DNA of 64,000 nucleotides, taken from Protonemura montana. Its lineage: Eukaryota; Arthropoda; Insecta; Plecoptera; Nemouridae. The stretch covers positions 13,373,001 through 13,437,000 of the forward strand of contig OX387610.1 of assembly GCA_947568835.1 (NCBI GenBank), written 5' to 3'. This document shows positions 47,478 through 59,576 of this stretch, piece after piece. Below the pieces are notes generated by a model that saw only the letters and a program-made list of their open reading frames with translations, was not told the origin of the DNA and ran no database searches. The position numbers were made by a program, and so were the translations under genes. Numbering within the stretch: the first letter of the stretch is position 1; the number at the start of each line of letters is the position of its first letter.

Positions 47478-47975
47478 TTAGAAGGGAGGAGCAAAAACCC
47501 GATGCCAGTATGTAGTCACCAAGAAGACAACCAGCTTAACGTCCCTTTTGAAGGACGGTACAACGCGAACAACAGGATTCCTCCACAAATCCATGCTGTC
47601 GAGAGGTTGATAAGCAAGGCGAGTGAAGTTGCTGTACTAACTTTCATCCCTCCAACCTCTCTCCCGAACAGAACTGGTCATGTGTATGATCGTCACCTAT
47701 CCAAAACCTGACCCAGCGCAGTGTTGCTTAACTTTCATCCCTCCAACCTCTCTCCCGAACAGGACTGGTCATGTGTATGATGGTCTCCCATCTAATACCT
47801 GACCCAGCGCAGTGTTGCTTAACTTTCATCCCTCCAACCTCTCTCCCGAACAGAACTGGTCATGTGTATGATGGTCACCCATCCAATATCCGACCCAGCG
47901 CAGTGTTGCTTAGCTTCGGTGATCTCACGAGAGCCAATGCTTCCCACACGCCAAATCAATCGGTTTAATCTGCAA
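47478..47975 (-). mobile_element. 5S-derived SINE-like element, three core units
   Basis: Read on the minus strand, its head (GCTCTCGTGAGATCACCGAA, GCTAAGCAACACTGCGCTGG) is the clearest 5S-like stretch in the window. Three 91-bp units and a body shortened at the 3' end follow. The repeat-generated frames at 47502-47968 are not genes. Confidence 0.8.
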
Positions 47976-50252
47976 CTAAATCGTTAGATAGGAAATGTGG
48001 AGAGGTTCATGACCCTCAAGTAGATCTTCGTTAATTCCGTGGTATTTCTATGAGTAGGTTTTTAGTTTTGGTTCTAAGAAAGATCGGGGAATCTGTCAAC
48101 GTTTCGTTTGTGAAAGTACAGACATCTTCAGGACGTTTGTAGGTCAATTTCAGGAGATCTTCATGATATCTTCAGGACTATCGGTAAACATATCAGCTTA
48201 TTTAAGGAGATGAAAGAAAAAGATTAAACATCTTTATCATATACCAAAAATATCCCAGAAAATACACAAAAAAAAAAAGTACATTTCTAACTACTGGACT
48301 ACTGAGTCGGAAAGAGCGCAACTGTACGCTACTTTTCTTAAGCTTCTTAAGCTTTTCTTGTAATAATTTTAAATTAATACCGAAAAAAAAAAACTACATT
48401 CTGTTAAAGAGAGAAAATTCTGAGCTACTATTTCATTTCTAACTTTTCTCACGAGGAAAAACTGCTGCAACTAATTAGGAAAACTGTTTTGCGTTAATCT
48501 GTTCCTGTTATCAACCTCTTAAGAGTTTCGTTGTCATTGCACAATTCAATTGTTCTCTTAACTCACGTTGCAGAGCGTGAAAATTCATTTCCTTCATTAC
48601 ATGATCGTAAATATCGAGCTCAATTCAATTCCGGTAATAACAAAACACGTCCATCATTTCATGACTTCTTCGGCGCACATGTTCCAAAGACATTAAACAG
48701 AGCGTTACCGACATAACAGTCGTATATTTAATAAAACGAACATCAAATATTTGCATTTATTATGATGAGCGATGAACATTTTAAAATATACAAAGACAAG
48801 ATGGCACCTTAATTGATGTCTGTTGCATAATTTAATTGTAAATACATTTTCCAGTTGCAATCTTTTTGCCAGACACATGCAAAGCCAGTCAATATAGCGG
48901 GTCGTTTTATCATCTGGAATCGCTTCAGCTTTGTGAATCAGCAGCGAGCGACGAACACTTCATGGCAAGTGGCAAAGAGATAACTTTACCGAAGTCTATT
49001 TTCGAAACGTGAGCACAGAGAATTGGAAGGCGTCGCGGGCGTCGCGGTACTTTAAGCGTCAGCTTTAGCATCGAACGACGCCCCTTGATACGCATGAGAG
49101 ATTGCGTTATGTGCGTGTCTAGGTGCTAAGTGATGTGGAAAAGTGTAGTAATTTCTTGCTAAGCTAGTGCGAAGGGAGATTTTGATATCGCGTGAGTGAG
49201 AGTGTTAGCCAAAAACTATAACGTTACTCATATTCAGTTATGGTTTCATAATAAATTGTTGGCATTATGTTTGTTTTGATATGGAAATGTTCTACCTGTC
49301 GCTGGTTTCGATAATATTATGAAGTTGCTTTAGAAATGATGTGGAATTCAATGATTTAGTATCAACCAATCACTTTTCAACAAAACAAAAACAAATATTT
49401 AGAAAAGGAATCTATGAAAAAAGTGTAGCAACTCATTTTACCTCCATATACGAATTATTTTTTTGAAATTTTTACACTTTTTAGCATAAGGTTATGCTTG
49501 TTTAATTAAAACTTAAGTTTAAATCAATAATTATTTGATTTTTGAAGTTTAATGCTAAGTATAAGCATAAATTTGAATTATTTCTGAATGCATAATTGAT
49601 TTCTGCTGAGAGTAGAAAACCATAAAGATTATGCAAATCGTTTCCTCAGAAACTGACAGATCTCTGTCTTTCTTTGCAAACCTTACTGTGCTTGACAAAA
49701 TACACAATCTTCAAGATAGGCGCAGAGCTGTAATCGACATAGAATCTTCAGGCGAGTCCTTGCCTTGCAAATAAGTTGCAAGCCAGGACGAAATAAGGAT
49801 CCAGCTTTCTTCAACGATATGCATAATGGCTCCCGAGAAATTCACTTGCCGAACACGGCGCTCCTTTAACGGGAAATTAATTTCCTTTTAACAGAGACGT
49901 TTTCGTGGAAATTCGACGCCCAGAATGACGAGATTTCCATCAAAAACGCATTTTCCAAGTTTTGTTCGTCTTGAGATAAGCAGCTTAAGTGATTGTCAGG
50001 TAAAATATATTTCGAACTAATTATTTGAATGGTGATTTTGACAGTTGAGTAAAAGAAACTGTTCGTTTTTATGGAGACTAATGAGGGATGAGATGTATGC
50101 CCAACGAAACATAAGAAGACACTTAAGAAGAAGACATAATTCACGGATTAGACGGAGTGGGATTTGTAATTAAATACATGAATACCACTCAATGCCTCGA
50201 GAGCAAATTAGACTAGCGGATTTATTAATTTTAATCAAATTAAATTAAAACA
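47976..50252. other. Intergenic with GC-rich patch
   Basis: Bases 49020-49140 (GGCGTCGCGGGCGTCGCGGT; ATCGAACGACGCCCC) form a CpG-rich patch in otherwise AT-rich DNA and could be a promoter or leader exon. No coding exon is supported. Confidence 0.35.
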
Positions 50253-50690
50253 AAGCAACACTGCGCTGGGTCAGGTATTGGATGGGTGACTATCATACAC
50301 ATGACCAGTTCTGTTTGGGAGAGAGGTTGGAGGGATGAAAGTTAAGCAGCACTGCGCTGGGTCAGGTATTGGATGGGTGATCATCATACACATGACCAGT
50401 TCTGTTCGAGAGAGAGGTTGGAGGGAAGAAAGTTAAGCAACACTGCGCTGGGTCAGGTATTGGATGGGTGACCATCATACACATGACCAGTTCTGTTCGG
50501 GAGAGAGGTTGGAGGGATGAAAGTTAAGCAACACTGCGCTGGGTCAGGTATTGGATGGGTGACCATCATACACGTGACCAGTTCTGTTCGGGAGAGAGGT
50601 TGGAGGGATGAAAGTTAGTACAGCAACGTCACTCGCCTTGCTTATCAACCTCTCGACAGCATGGATTTGTGGAGGAATCCTGTCGTACTT
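50253..50690 (+). mobile_element. 5S-derived SINE-like element, four core units, 3' truncated
   Basis: It starts directly within a core unit (AGCAACACTGCGCTGGGTCA), has four units, and stops in the body after GGATTTGTGGAGGAATCCTG. Head and tail are both missing. Confidence 0.8.
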
Positions 50691-50935
50691 TATCCTGTTT
50701 TTCCAATCGTGTGACCTCTACAATCCTTAACGTCTGTAATTGAGATTTTTGGCAAATACCAAAACACATATCTTTCTTATAACTGGTATTACCTGCCTGC
50801 AAACACATACGTACTTACATTATGACCGTTTAAAGTCAGCAAGAATACTTCAAAGAAACGAATAAAACCACAAATAAACTGTGAAATATTATTATAATTA
50901 CAATTTCTTACAATTTAAAAATATTTCAGAGCTCA

Positions 50936-51000
50936 TAGAAGTCGGAAATCGGGGTTCGAGTCCCCCGTCGGGCACACATTTTTAAAGGGTTGCGTGTATT
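50936..51000 (+). mobile_element. tRNA-SINE 3' half
   Basis: GAAATCGGGGTTCGAGTCCC, then CCGTCGGGCACACATTTTTA matches the T arm and downstream part of the tRNA-headed SINEs. The 5' half is absent. Confidence 0.55.
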
Positions 51001-51681
51001 AAATCATCAACCTCAAGCAACTTTCGCAATATCCAAGTTTCTTACAAAATATATCGCCAGCATCAAATATCTGAGAGACAAATAAATCTCTCTCTCGGAA
51101 TAAAATAGCAGTCAAACACACACTTAGAAGAGGCTTGAAGATAATAGAGAACGATAATCGTTTCACATCAAAAGCTCTTGAAAGATAATACGGCGCTGTT
51201 AGCTCGGGGCCTGGCGTCCTATAACTCCCACGGGAAGAGATAAGCGATCCCGTCTCCCAAAGACTTCATCCCTATGTCTTGAATGTCACACATAGCAGGC
51301 CTAGCATATGGAAATAAAATAAATATGAAGATAACTCAATCAAAGTGGTATTTTTTTTGTTTTGGTATTCTTTAGATTCATATTCCGGTTAGTGAAGACG
51401 ATTTTTTTTTTATGGCTTTTCTAAAAATCTGCGTTGAAGTGAGATATTCGCTGAGCTTGTCACTCTCGGTTAGGTTCTGGGACAAAGCTTGCTGGCGTTG
51501 GTGCGACACTTTCCCGGGAAATTGTTACAGGGATGTCGTTTTGCCGTCCCCGGGCGCTTTTCACCGAATTTTCGTAGGGGAAGTGGAAATGGCATTCGAG
51601 CTTTCCTCGAATTGGCGAGCTCGGTAAAGGTATAGCAATGTTCTGGTAGCAGAAAATCTCGTTTTATTTTTTTGAACCTAC

Positions 51682-51791
51682 CAACGTCAATCTCATCCAA
51701 TAATAATATTTCATTCTCCATCAATTGTGTGTCCTTCAATTCTCTGGTTAATTTTGAGATTTCCAATATCGAGCAAATTTGATTTGATCGA
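51682..51791 (-). CDS. Internal coding exon of an unrecognised coiled-coil protein
   Basis: A strong acceptor (TTTGTATTGGCTTTTAG) and a donor (G|GTAGGTTC) frame a 110-base exon encoding 36 residues plus split codons at both ends. The residues start RSNQICSILEISKLTRELKD and end MENEILLLDEIDV. Hydrophobic residues at heptad spacing (I-L-x-I-x-x-L-x-x-x-L) predict a coiled coil. The surrounding 139-codon frame is intron read-through. No flanking exon was identified, so the gene it belongs to is unknown; it would extend along the minus strand. Confidence 0.42.
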
Positions 51792-52565
51792 CTAAAAGCC
51801 AATACAAATAAAATTGTATTTTTTTTTTTACGTTCACATTTTCCAGCGGGTTTGCTCCCAAGTAAATAAAGAAAATTCGGATGTATCAATTACTTAGGAC
51901 ATGGAATTCCTCTACGGGTACACGAAACGGAAACGGAATGTCTCAAGCATTTATCAACTCGCATCGTTTCCTCTACCGTTTTTTTTTTCATCGAGTTATC
52001 CTCGTTTTTTTTTGCCTCTTCAGATTTTTCCAAGTAACATATTCCCGGGGAAAATGTTGCGTAAAATTGGTTTTTCACATCTGAGTTATGTGCCGTTCAG
52101 TAAAATGCCCGTACAATGTTTTTGAAAAATGAACAGCTTTTTTCCCCTTGTAGGAAAATGGCGAGTTCAGTGATTTGAAAACATACAGCTTCTAGCTAGC
52201 GAGAGAAAATATCAGCACAATTAGCATTGCTTTCAATTCATGAATGCAATTTCAGATAGGATTCGATTTAAAAGTACCTATTATATTTGCAAAATAATTT
52301 TGAGATAGTTATAATTGGTAGAAAAATCCTTATAACTGCTCGAAAAACAAGATATATTTGCATTAAAAAAGCTTTAGAGCAAAGGTCAAATGGCGGACAT
52401 CAGTGGACATTATTGTTAGTGTTTTGTTTTTCGTGACAGTTGGCCAGCATGTCACCTCAAAGCGACCGGTGGCGCCTCTAGCGGGAAAGTATGTTCTCTC
52501 ACCGAACCGAGTCAAGCCAAATGGGTTTCCGTTGTTAGTCAATTAGTATGATGAAGGATTGTCCG

Positions 52566-53131
52566 GTACTGGTCTAATGACGTCGGTGAATGAGTGGCTG
52601 ATGATAAGGATGATGATAAAACTAACCTTGCCTAGAAGGGAGGAGGGGAAACTCGGTGTTGACAAACAGCCTACTCCTGTTGAAGAACACCAACCGGCTT
52701 AACGTTCCTACAACGCGAACAACAGGATTCCTCCACAAATCCATGCTGTCGAGAGGTTGATAAGCAAGGCGAGTGAAGTTGCTGTACTAACTTTCATCCC
52801 TCCAACCTCTCTCCCGAACAGAACTAGTCATGTGTATGATGGTCACACATCCAATACCTGACCCAGCGCAGTGTTGCTTAACTTTCATCCCTCCAACCTC
52901 TCTCCCGAACAGAACTGGTCATGTGTATGATGGGTACTCATCCAATACCTGACTCAGCGCAGTGTTGCTTAACTTTCATCCCTCCAACCTCTCTCCCGAA
53001 CAGAACTGGTCATGTGTATGATGGTCAACCATCCAATACCTGACCCAGCGCAGTGTTGCTTAACTTTCATCCCTCCAACCTCTCTCCCGAACAGAACTGG
53101 TCATGTGTATGATGGTCACACATCCAATCAA
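52566..53131 (-). mobile_element. 5S-derived SINE-like element, four core units
   Basis: Tail-side body (GACGTCGGTGAATGAGTGGC; AACAACAGGATTCCTCCACA) followed by four 91-bp units. The head beyond CACACATCCAATC is missing. Confidence 0.8.
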
Positions 53132-53326
53132 CCTATCTAAGGAACCGTTTAAACACAACAAAACCGTACGTGCTTCTTGAAGTTTTATAATGTATTCAAT
53201 TACAAACAAATGTAACTAGAGAGTTGACCGTAGAAAAAATCGCTCCAAAAAAGGCCCCTTGTAAAGTGTTCACGGATATTTTTTTTCAGTAGTTGTTAAT
53301 GAAAAAAAAAAAATACTGCTATTTGT

Positions 53327-53400
53327 GAAATATGATTTAAATTGCAAACGCTTGCAATGTACGGGGTATTTTATTAATAGTAATTTAGTACCTGTGGTAT
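53327..53400 (-). mobile_element. tRNA-SINE tail fragment
   Basis: TTTAAATTGCAAACGCTTGC, AATGTACGGGGTATTTTATT is the reversed tail of the tRNA-headed SINE; the tRNA body is absent. Confidence 0.6.
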
Positions 53401-53994
53401 TTAGGTATTAAAGAACACTACAGTGTTTCTAATAATAAAATCATTGCTATTATTTATCAAATGTTGCTATATAATTTATTCGATTAATGCAAAAAAACAA
53501 ATTGTTTCGTGTTAGGGGTCTGTAGCCTTCAATTTCACCAAGGATTTCCATGGATTTGAAGGGAGGACCATATACCCTCTCTCAACAGGTCGCTCTAGCG
53601 AATCTTATTTTAAATTCGGCATAACCCAAACCAAAATTTCCAGGAATCACACTTGGAACGGACCCGTTCCACTTAACGGCCAAACACCTTTGGGTTTCAT
53701 GCTCAATTAAAATGCAGAATTAATTAAACTAAAGTATCTGTCTTGGAAATCCCTGAGCGGCTATTTGCACACTTTATTTTCACTTCCCCCCCAACCATTG
53801 CTCTGGCGGCCCCGAAGCAAAAGGCAGCACGCATTACAATTAATTAGCAGCAATTTAAACATCTGTGCAGAGCTGCGTTGTTTCCTGCGGAACTTATATT
53901 TTTCTTTTTCTTGAACTCAACGCAAAAAGTCAGTGGCGTCTTTCTAAAGGTCTCGAACTAACATAGCAATGAGCACAATCGATTTGTTTTGCTT

Positions 53995-54450
53995 AACGAC
54001 GCACTGTTTTGACATCTGGCCATATGGCACTAGTCAAATGGCGTCGGTGAATGAGTTGATAATGATGAACCTAACCTAGTCTAGAAGGAAGAAGGGAAAA
54101 CTCGGTGCCGGCACGTAGCCTACTCCTGTCGAACAGCATCAAGGGGACCACCGGCTTCACGTCCCTTCCGAAGGACGGTACAACGCGAACAACAGGATTC
54201 CTCCACAAATCCATGCTGTCGAGAGGTTGACAAGCAAGGCGAGTGAAGTTGCTGTACTAACTTTCATCCCTCCAACCTCTCTCCCGAACAGAACTGGTCA
54301 TGTGTATGATGGTTACCCATCCAATACCTGACTCAGCGCAGTGTTGCTTAACTGTCATCCCTCCAACCTCTCTCCTGAACAGAACCGGTCATGTGTATGA
54401 TGGTCACCCATCCAATACCTGACTCAGCGCAGTGCTGCTTAACTTCGGTA
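53995..54450 (-). mobile_element. 5S-derived SINE-like element, two core units
   Basis: Tail TTAACGACGCACTGTTTTGA, full body and two units; it ends at the start of the head (GTGCTGCTTAACTTCGG). Its tail matches the copy in VPS36 intron 4 closely. Confidence 0.8.
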
Positions 54451-56754
54451 TTCAAGTTAAAACTTGGTTATCATATGGGACTGCACACAATCGACTCGAC
54501 GCGCAAAACGCATGCGCAATTTCCAATGTGTGCTGTAATGTCAAACCAATCACAGGGCATTATTTAAAAAATGGCGGACGATTTTTTTTCTGACTTTTGA
54601 TAGGACTTTCAGTTAAATTCTTTATCAGTACGGATGGTCAAAAGCCATTGCTACCTCGCTGCTACTTTACGGAATTAGCAACGAGTGAAATTAAACACCT
54701 AATTGCATGGCAATCTTACTGTAAACATGTTAAATACTTCAAGATAAACCTCAAATTGACTTTACTAAAAAAATAAATGACAGGTGAAACAACGCCTTCT
54801 TTTTTTAGCCGAAGATTCGAAACTCAAAGTGGCGATGACCATTCAATTCGCTGAGTCGCTAGTGCTTTTGTTCCTGCTTCTGCATAACCTTAAAACAATA
54901 TCAACGAGGAATACGCAAATTTTGATTTTCTCACTCAAATTCTGAGAAAATTCAATTATTTTCTTTATAAGATTAACATAGAAAGCCCCTTGGATTCAGC
55001 TAAGGTTTCACAAGGGCTCTGGATTGAGAGGAATCGTGACCTCTTTGAAAATAAATTCACCTGAGAGCTAATCTTTGCTGCAGAATATATTGGATTCGTC
55101 ACGGATGACCAATTCAGAGACGAGGACACCATGGCCATGTGATTTTGAGAAGTAAGGTATCAACCTATCGCCATAGCTTAGAGGATTTTAAGAAAAACAT
55201 TTCAGTAACTTTACTGGAATTTGAATACGTTTTAGAAAATGGTTAAAACGTCGAAAAAATTCGCGGTTTCTTTTTCTAAATATTTTTTTCCCTTGACATT
55301 CGTCAACATATATATATTACCTAAGTTCAGGACAACGTCAAGTAAGATTTTCAAAATTTCGTGCCATTGTGCAAATTTGTCTGAATTACTTTGTATTTTC
55401 TATGTTATAAAAAATATCAAGTCAATTTAAATAAAAAAATATTTATGCATTTCTGTTGCGATTTGGGCAACAGGAACCTAAAAACAAATATATAAATATT
55501 TAAGTTCCCTGATTTTTTTTTTAATTCGTCACCTATCGTCACGTATGCACGCCACTGTAAACTAGCGTCGCCTTTGCGACACGAGGCGTCGCGGCGCTCT
55601 TTCCGCGAACGACGACGCTCCCTCTGGCAGACGTCGGCGTCGTCTGTGGAAAAACCTCGCAGCGTCGGTGATTCAGTAACTGAACTAGATAGGAAAAAAG
55701 TCACTGTTTATTTCAGTATCATTCTGGCGTTGCATAAGTCCCAGCTTCCTAGATCCGCAGATATGCGGCAGAGTTAATGAAACGACGCCTCTAATTTATT
55801 GTCTCTGCATTTCGGTGACGCACTCGGATGTTTTTTTTTCTGTCCCCCATCCAATTGTGCGACGAAAAAGTTACGATAGCTTTTTTTTTTTTTGGTTTGT
55901 GGAAATTAGTTTGTAAAGCGGTCAAGCTATGTTGCGTATATATAATGTAGCAATCGTTTTGTAATTATGTTGAAATGGAAATTAATTAGATTTCCGTTGG
56001 TGACGTAGTCAATTTAACTGCTATGACTGGTGGCAGACTTACAAAAAGATTCGAAAAGCGTTTGAACTTTGAAGAATGATGAAAATATAGGAAACGAAGA
56101 TTCTTTTTCATATTTTATATTCTTACTAAACTACCTTCTGATTTATGCTGTATTGATAGGAAATTGTGTTTCCCTGGAATCATTTCATACAATTTTCCGG
56201 TATTATGTTTGTGAAATATCTAGTTCGTAACGCAGCCGAGTCACATTCTGCCGCTGACAAGTTTGATCTTTGTCAAAACTTACTTTTAAAACCTGTGCTT
56301 TTCACACTAAAATGGTAAACCATATACCAAGGCTTGGAGATATTTCATGGCGGTTCTCGCGAAAACACCCAATTTTTCTTCTGAACCGCTACAACAAAAA
56401 CCAATTTACCAATATAGCCACTAAACGTGTCGCCTAACGACTTGCTTCTGAGAAGGTACCAGTCTTGTCAGCCAATGAGCAGACTCCATCTGGTCATGTG
56501 ACTTTATAGACGCAACAGAGTAGATAAGGGTTTAAAAATATCGAAAATTTTCAAAATTTCACCGCCTTTGTCAAAGCCCCACAGACAGCACAATGTTTCA
56601 ATTGTTTTTTTTTGACTCCCAAAAGAAGCCATTAGCTACTTTGACTTATTCTTTTGTTTGGCGAGCATCAAAAAAATACTTCCTACATTGTTTTGATTTA
56701 AAAACATCACTGAAAAGTTTATTTTGAGGTTAAGTCCGCCATTTTTCACTGACT
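54451..56754. other. Intergenic or upstream intron, CpG-rich patch
   Basis: Bases 55555-55680 are CpG-rich (GAGGCGTCGCGGCGCTCTTT; CAGACGTCGGCGTCGTCTGT) and open on both strands. This patch is a candidate first exon or promoter for the gene whose coding exon begins at 59555, but no splice evidence ties them together. Confidence 0.3.
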
Positions 56755-56935
56755 ATGGATTTTAGACTCATTTCTACTTTGTCTAGCTATTGCACTATAG
56801 TTTTAAAAAAAATTAAGTGGATTTTTGAATCCTAAAAAAAAAACTCAACGTTTCGTAACTTATGCCTGTAACTTCATCAATCTTGAAGTGCTGATATTTA
56901 TTACTTAACATTTAAAAAACCCAGTTGAAATATAT
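56755..56935. mobile_element. Degraded foldback-family copy that seeds the splice-site array
   Basis: The left end (TTTAGACTCATTTCTACTTT) and the right arm (TTACTTAACATTTAAAAAAC, CCAGTTGAAATATATATTTT) match the foldback family (compare TTAGCATTCAAAACCCAGTT at 28.3 kb). Its right arm is the left boundary of the 166-bp tandem array. Confidence 0.65.
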
Positions 56936-59576
56936 ATTTTTTTAAAATAATTTACTGATGTTGCGAAGCTGTGTCCGCAACCCCTTCATAGGCTACTTGC
57001 TGCTTGATTTAAGACACCTTCCTAGACGTACAAACCTATAACAAAACCCAACTCTTTGTTGCAGGGGGTCACACCAAAAACCCAGTTGAAATATATATAT
57101 TTTTTTTTTCAAATAATTTACTGATGTTGCGAAGCTGTGTCCGCAACCCCTTCATAGGCTACTTGCTGCTTGATTTAAGACACCTTCCAAGACGTACAAA
57201 CCTATAACAAAACCCAACTCTTTGTTGCAGGGGGTCACACCAAAAACCCAGTTGAAATATATATATTTTTTTTTTCAAATAATTTACTGATGTTGCGAAG
57301 CTGTGTCCGCAACCCCTTCATAGGCTACTTGCTGCTTGATTTAAGACACCTTCCTAGACGTACAAACCTATAACAAAACCCAACTCTTTGTTGCAGGGGG
57401 TCACACCAAAAACCCAGTTGAAATATATATATTTTTTTTTTCAAATAATTTACTGATGTTGCGAAGCTGTGTCCGCAACCCCTTCATAGGCTACTTGCTG
57501 CTTGATTTAAGACACCTTCCTAGACGTACAAACCTATAACAAAACCCAACTCTTTGTTGCAGGGGGTCACACCAAAAACCCAGTTGAAATATATATATAT
57601 TTTTTTTAAAATAATTTACTGATGTTGCGAAGCTGTGTCCGCAACCCCTTCATAGGCTACTTGCTGCTTGATTTAAGACACCTTCCAAGACGTACAAACC
57701 TATAACAAAACCCAACTCTTTGTTGCAGGGGGTCACACCAAAAACCCAGTTGAAATATATATATATTTTTTTTCAAATAATTTACTGATGTTGCGAAGCT
57801 GTGTCCGCAACCCCTTCATAGGCTACTTGCTGCTTGATTTAAGACACCTTCCAAGACGTACAAACCTATAACAAAACCCAACTCTTTGTTGCAGGGGGTC
57901 ACACCAAAAACCCAGTTGAAATATATATATTTTTTTTTTCAAATAATTTACTGATGTTGCGAAGCTGTGTCCGCAACCCCTTCATAGGCTACTTGCTGCT
58001 TGATTTAAGACACCTTCCTAGACGTACAAACCTATAACAAAACCCAACTCTTTGTTGCAGGGGGTCACACCAAAAACCCAGTTGAAATATATATATTTTT
58101 TTTTTCAAATAATTTACTGATGTTGCGAAGCTGTGTCCGCAACCCCTTCATAGGCTACTTGCTGCTTGATTTAAGACACCTTCCTAGACGTACAAACCTA
58201 TAACAAAACCCAACTCTTTGTTGCAGGGGGTCACACCAAAAACCCAGTTGAAATATATATATTTTTTTTTTTCAAATAATTTACTGATGTTGCGAAGCTG
58301 TGTCCGCAACCCCTTCATAGGCTACTTGCTGCTTGATTTAAGACACCTTCCTAGACGTATAAACCTATAACAAAACCCAACTCTTTGTTGCAGGGGGTCA
58401 CACCAAAAACCCAGTTGAAATATATATATTTTTTTTTTCAAATAATTTACTGATGTTGCGAAGCTGTGTCCGCAACCCCTTCATAGGCTACTTGCTGCTT
58501 GATTTAAGACACCTTCCAAGACGTACAAACCTATAACAAAACCCAACTCTTTGTTGCAGGGGGTCACACCAAAAACCCAGTTGAAATATATATATATTTT
58601 TTTTCAAATAATTTACTGATGTTGCGAAGCTGTGTCCGCAACCCCTTCATAGGCTACTTGCTGCTTGATTTAAGACACCTTCCTAGACGAACAAACCTAT
58701 AACAAAACCCAACTCTTTGTTGCAGGGGGTCACACCAAAAACCCAGTTGAAATATATATATTTTTTTTTTCAAATAATTTACTGATGTTGCGAAGCTGTG
58801 TCCGCAACCCCTTCATAGGCTACTTGCTGCTTGATTTAAGACACCTTCCTAGACGTACAAACCTATAACAAAACCCAACTCTTTGTTGCAGGGGGTCACA
58901 CCAAAAACCCAGTTGAAATATATATATTTTTTTTTAAAATAATTTACTGATGTTGCGAAGCTGTGTCCGCAACCCCTTCATAGGCTACTTGCTGCTTGAT
59001 TTAAGGCACCTTCCAAGACGTACAAACCTATAACAAAACCCAACTCTTTGTTGCAGGGGGTCACACCAAAAACCCAGTTGAAATATATATATATTTTTTT
59101 TCAAATAATTTACTGATGTTGCGAAGCTGTGTCCGCAACCCCTTCATAGGCTACTTGCTGCTTGATTTAAGACACCTTCCAAGACGTACAAACCTATAAC
59201 AAAACCCAACTCTTTGTTGCAGGGGGTCACACCAAAAACCCAGTTGAAATATATATATTTTTTTTTTCAAATAATTTACTGATGTTGCGAAGCTGTGTCC
59301 GCAACCCCTTCATAGGCTACTTGCTGCTTGATTTAAGACACCTTCCAAGACGTACAAACCTATAACAAAACCCAACTCTTTGTTGCAGGGGGTCACACCA
59401 AAAACCCAGTTGAAATATATATATTTTTTTTTTCAAATAATTTACTGATGTTGCGAAGCTGTGTCCGCAACCCCTTCATAGGCTACTTGCTGCTTGATTT
59501 AAGACACCTTCCTAGACGTACAAACCTATAACAAAACCCAACTCTTTGTTGCAGGGGGTCACACCAAAAACCCAGT
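56919..59576 (+). repeat. 16 tandem 166-bp units, each containing a complete 3' splice site and exon start
   Basis: The boundary motif CCCAGT recurs at 56920, 57081, 57247, 57413, 57579, 57745, 57911, 58077, 58243, 58410, 58576, 58742, 58908, 59073, 59239, 59405 and 59571. That is 16 units, nearly all 165-167 bp. Each unit reads TTGAAATATATA, a T run, AATTTACTGATGTTGCGAAG, CTACTTGCTGCTTGATTTAA, AACCCAACTCTTTGTTGCAG and GGGGTCACACCAAAAACCCA. The last two segments are the acceptor and the first exon bases of the gene at 59555. Units differ only by CCTAGACG/CCAAGACG, T-run length and rare single changes, so the expansion is recent. Confidence 0.97.
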
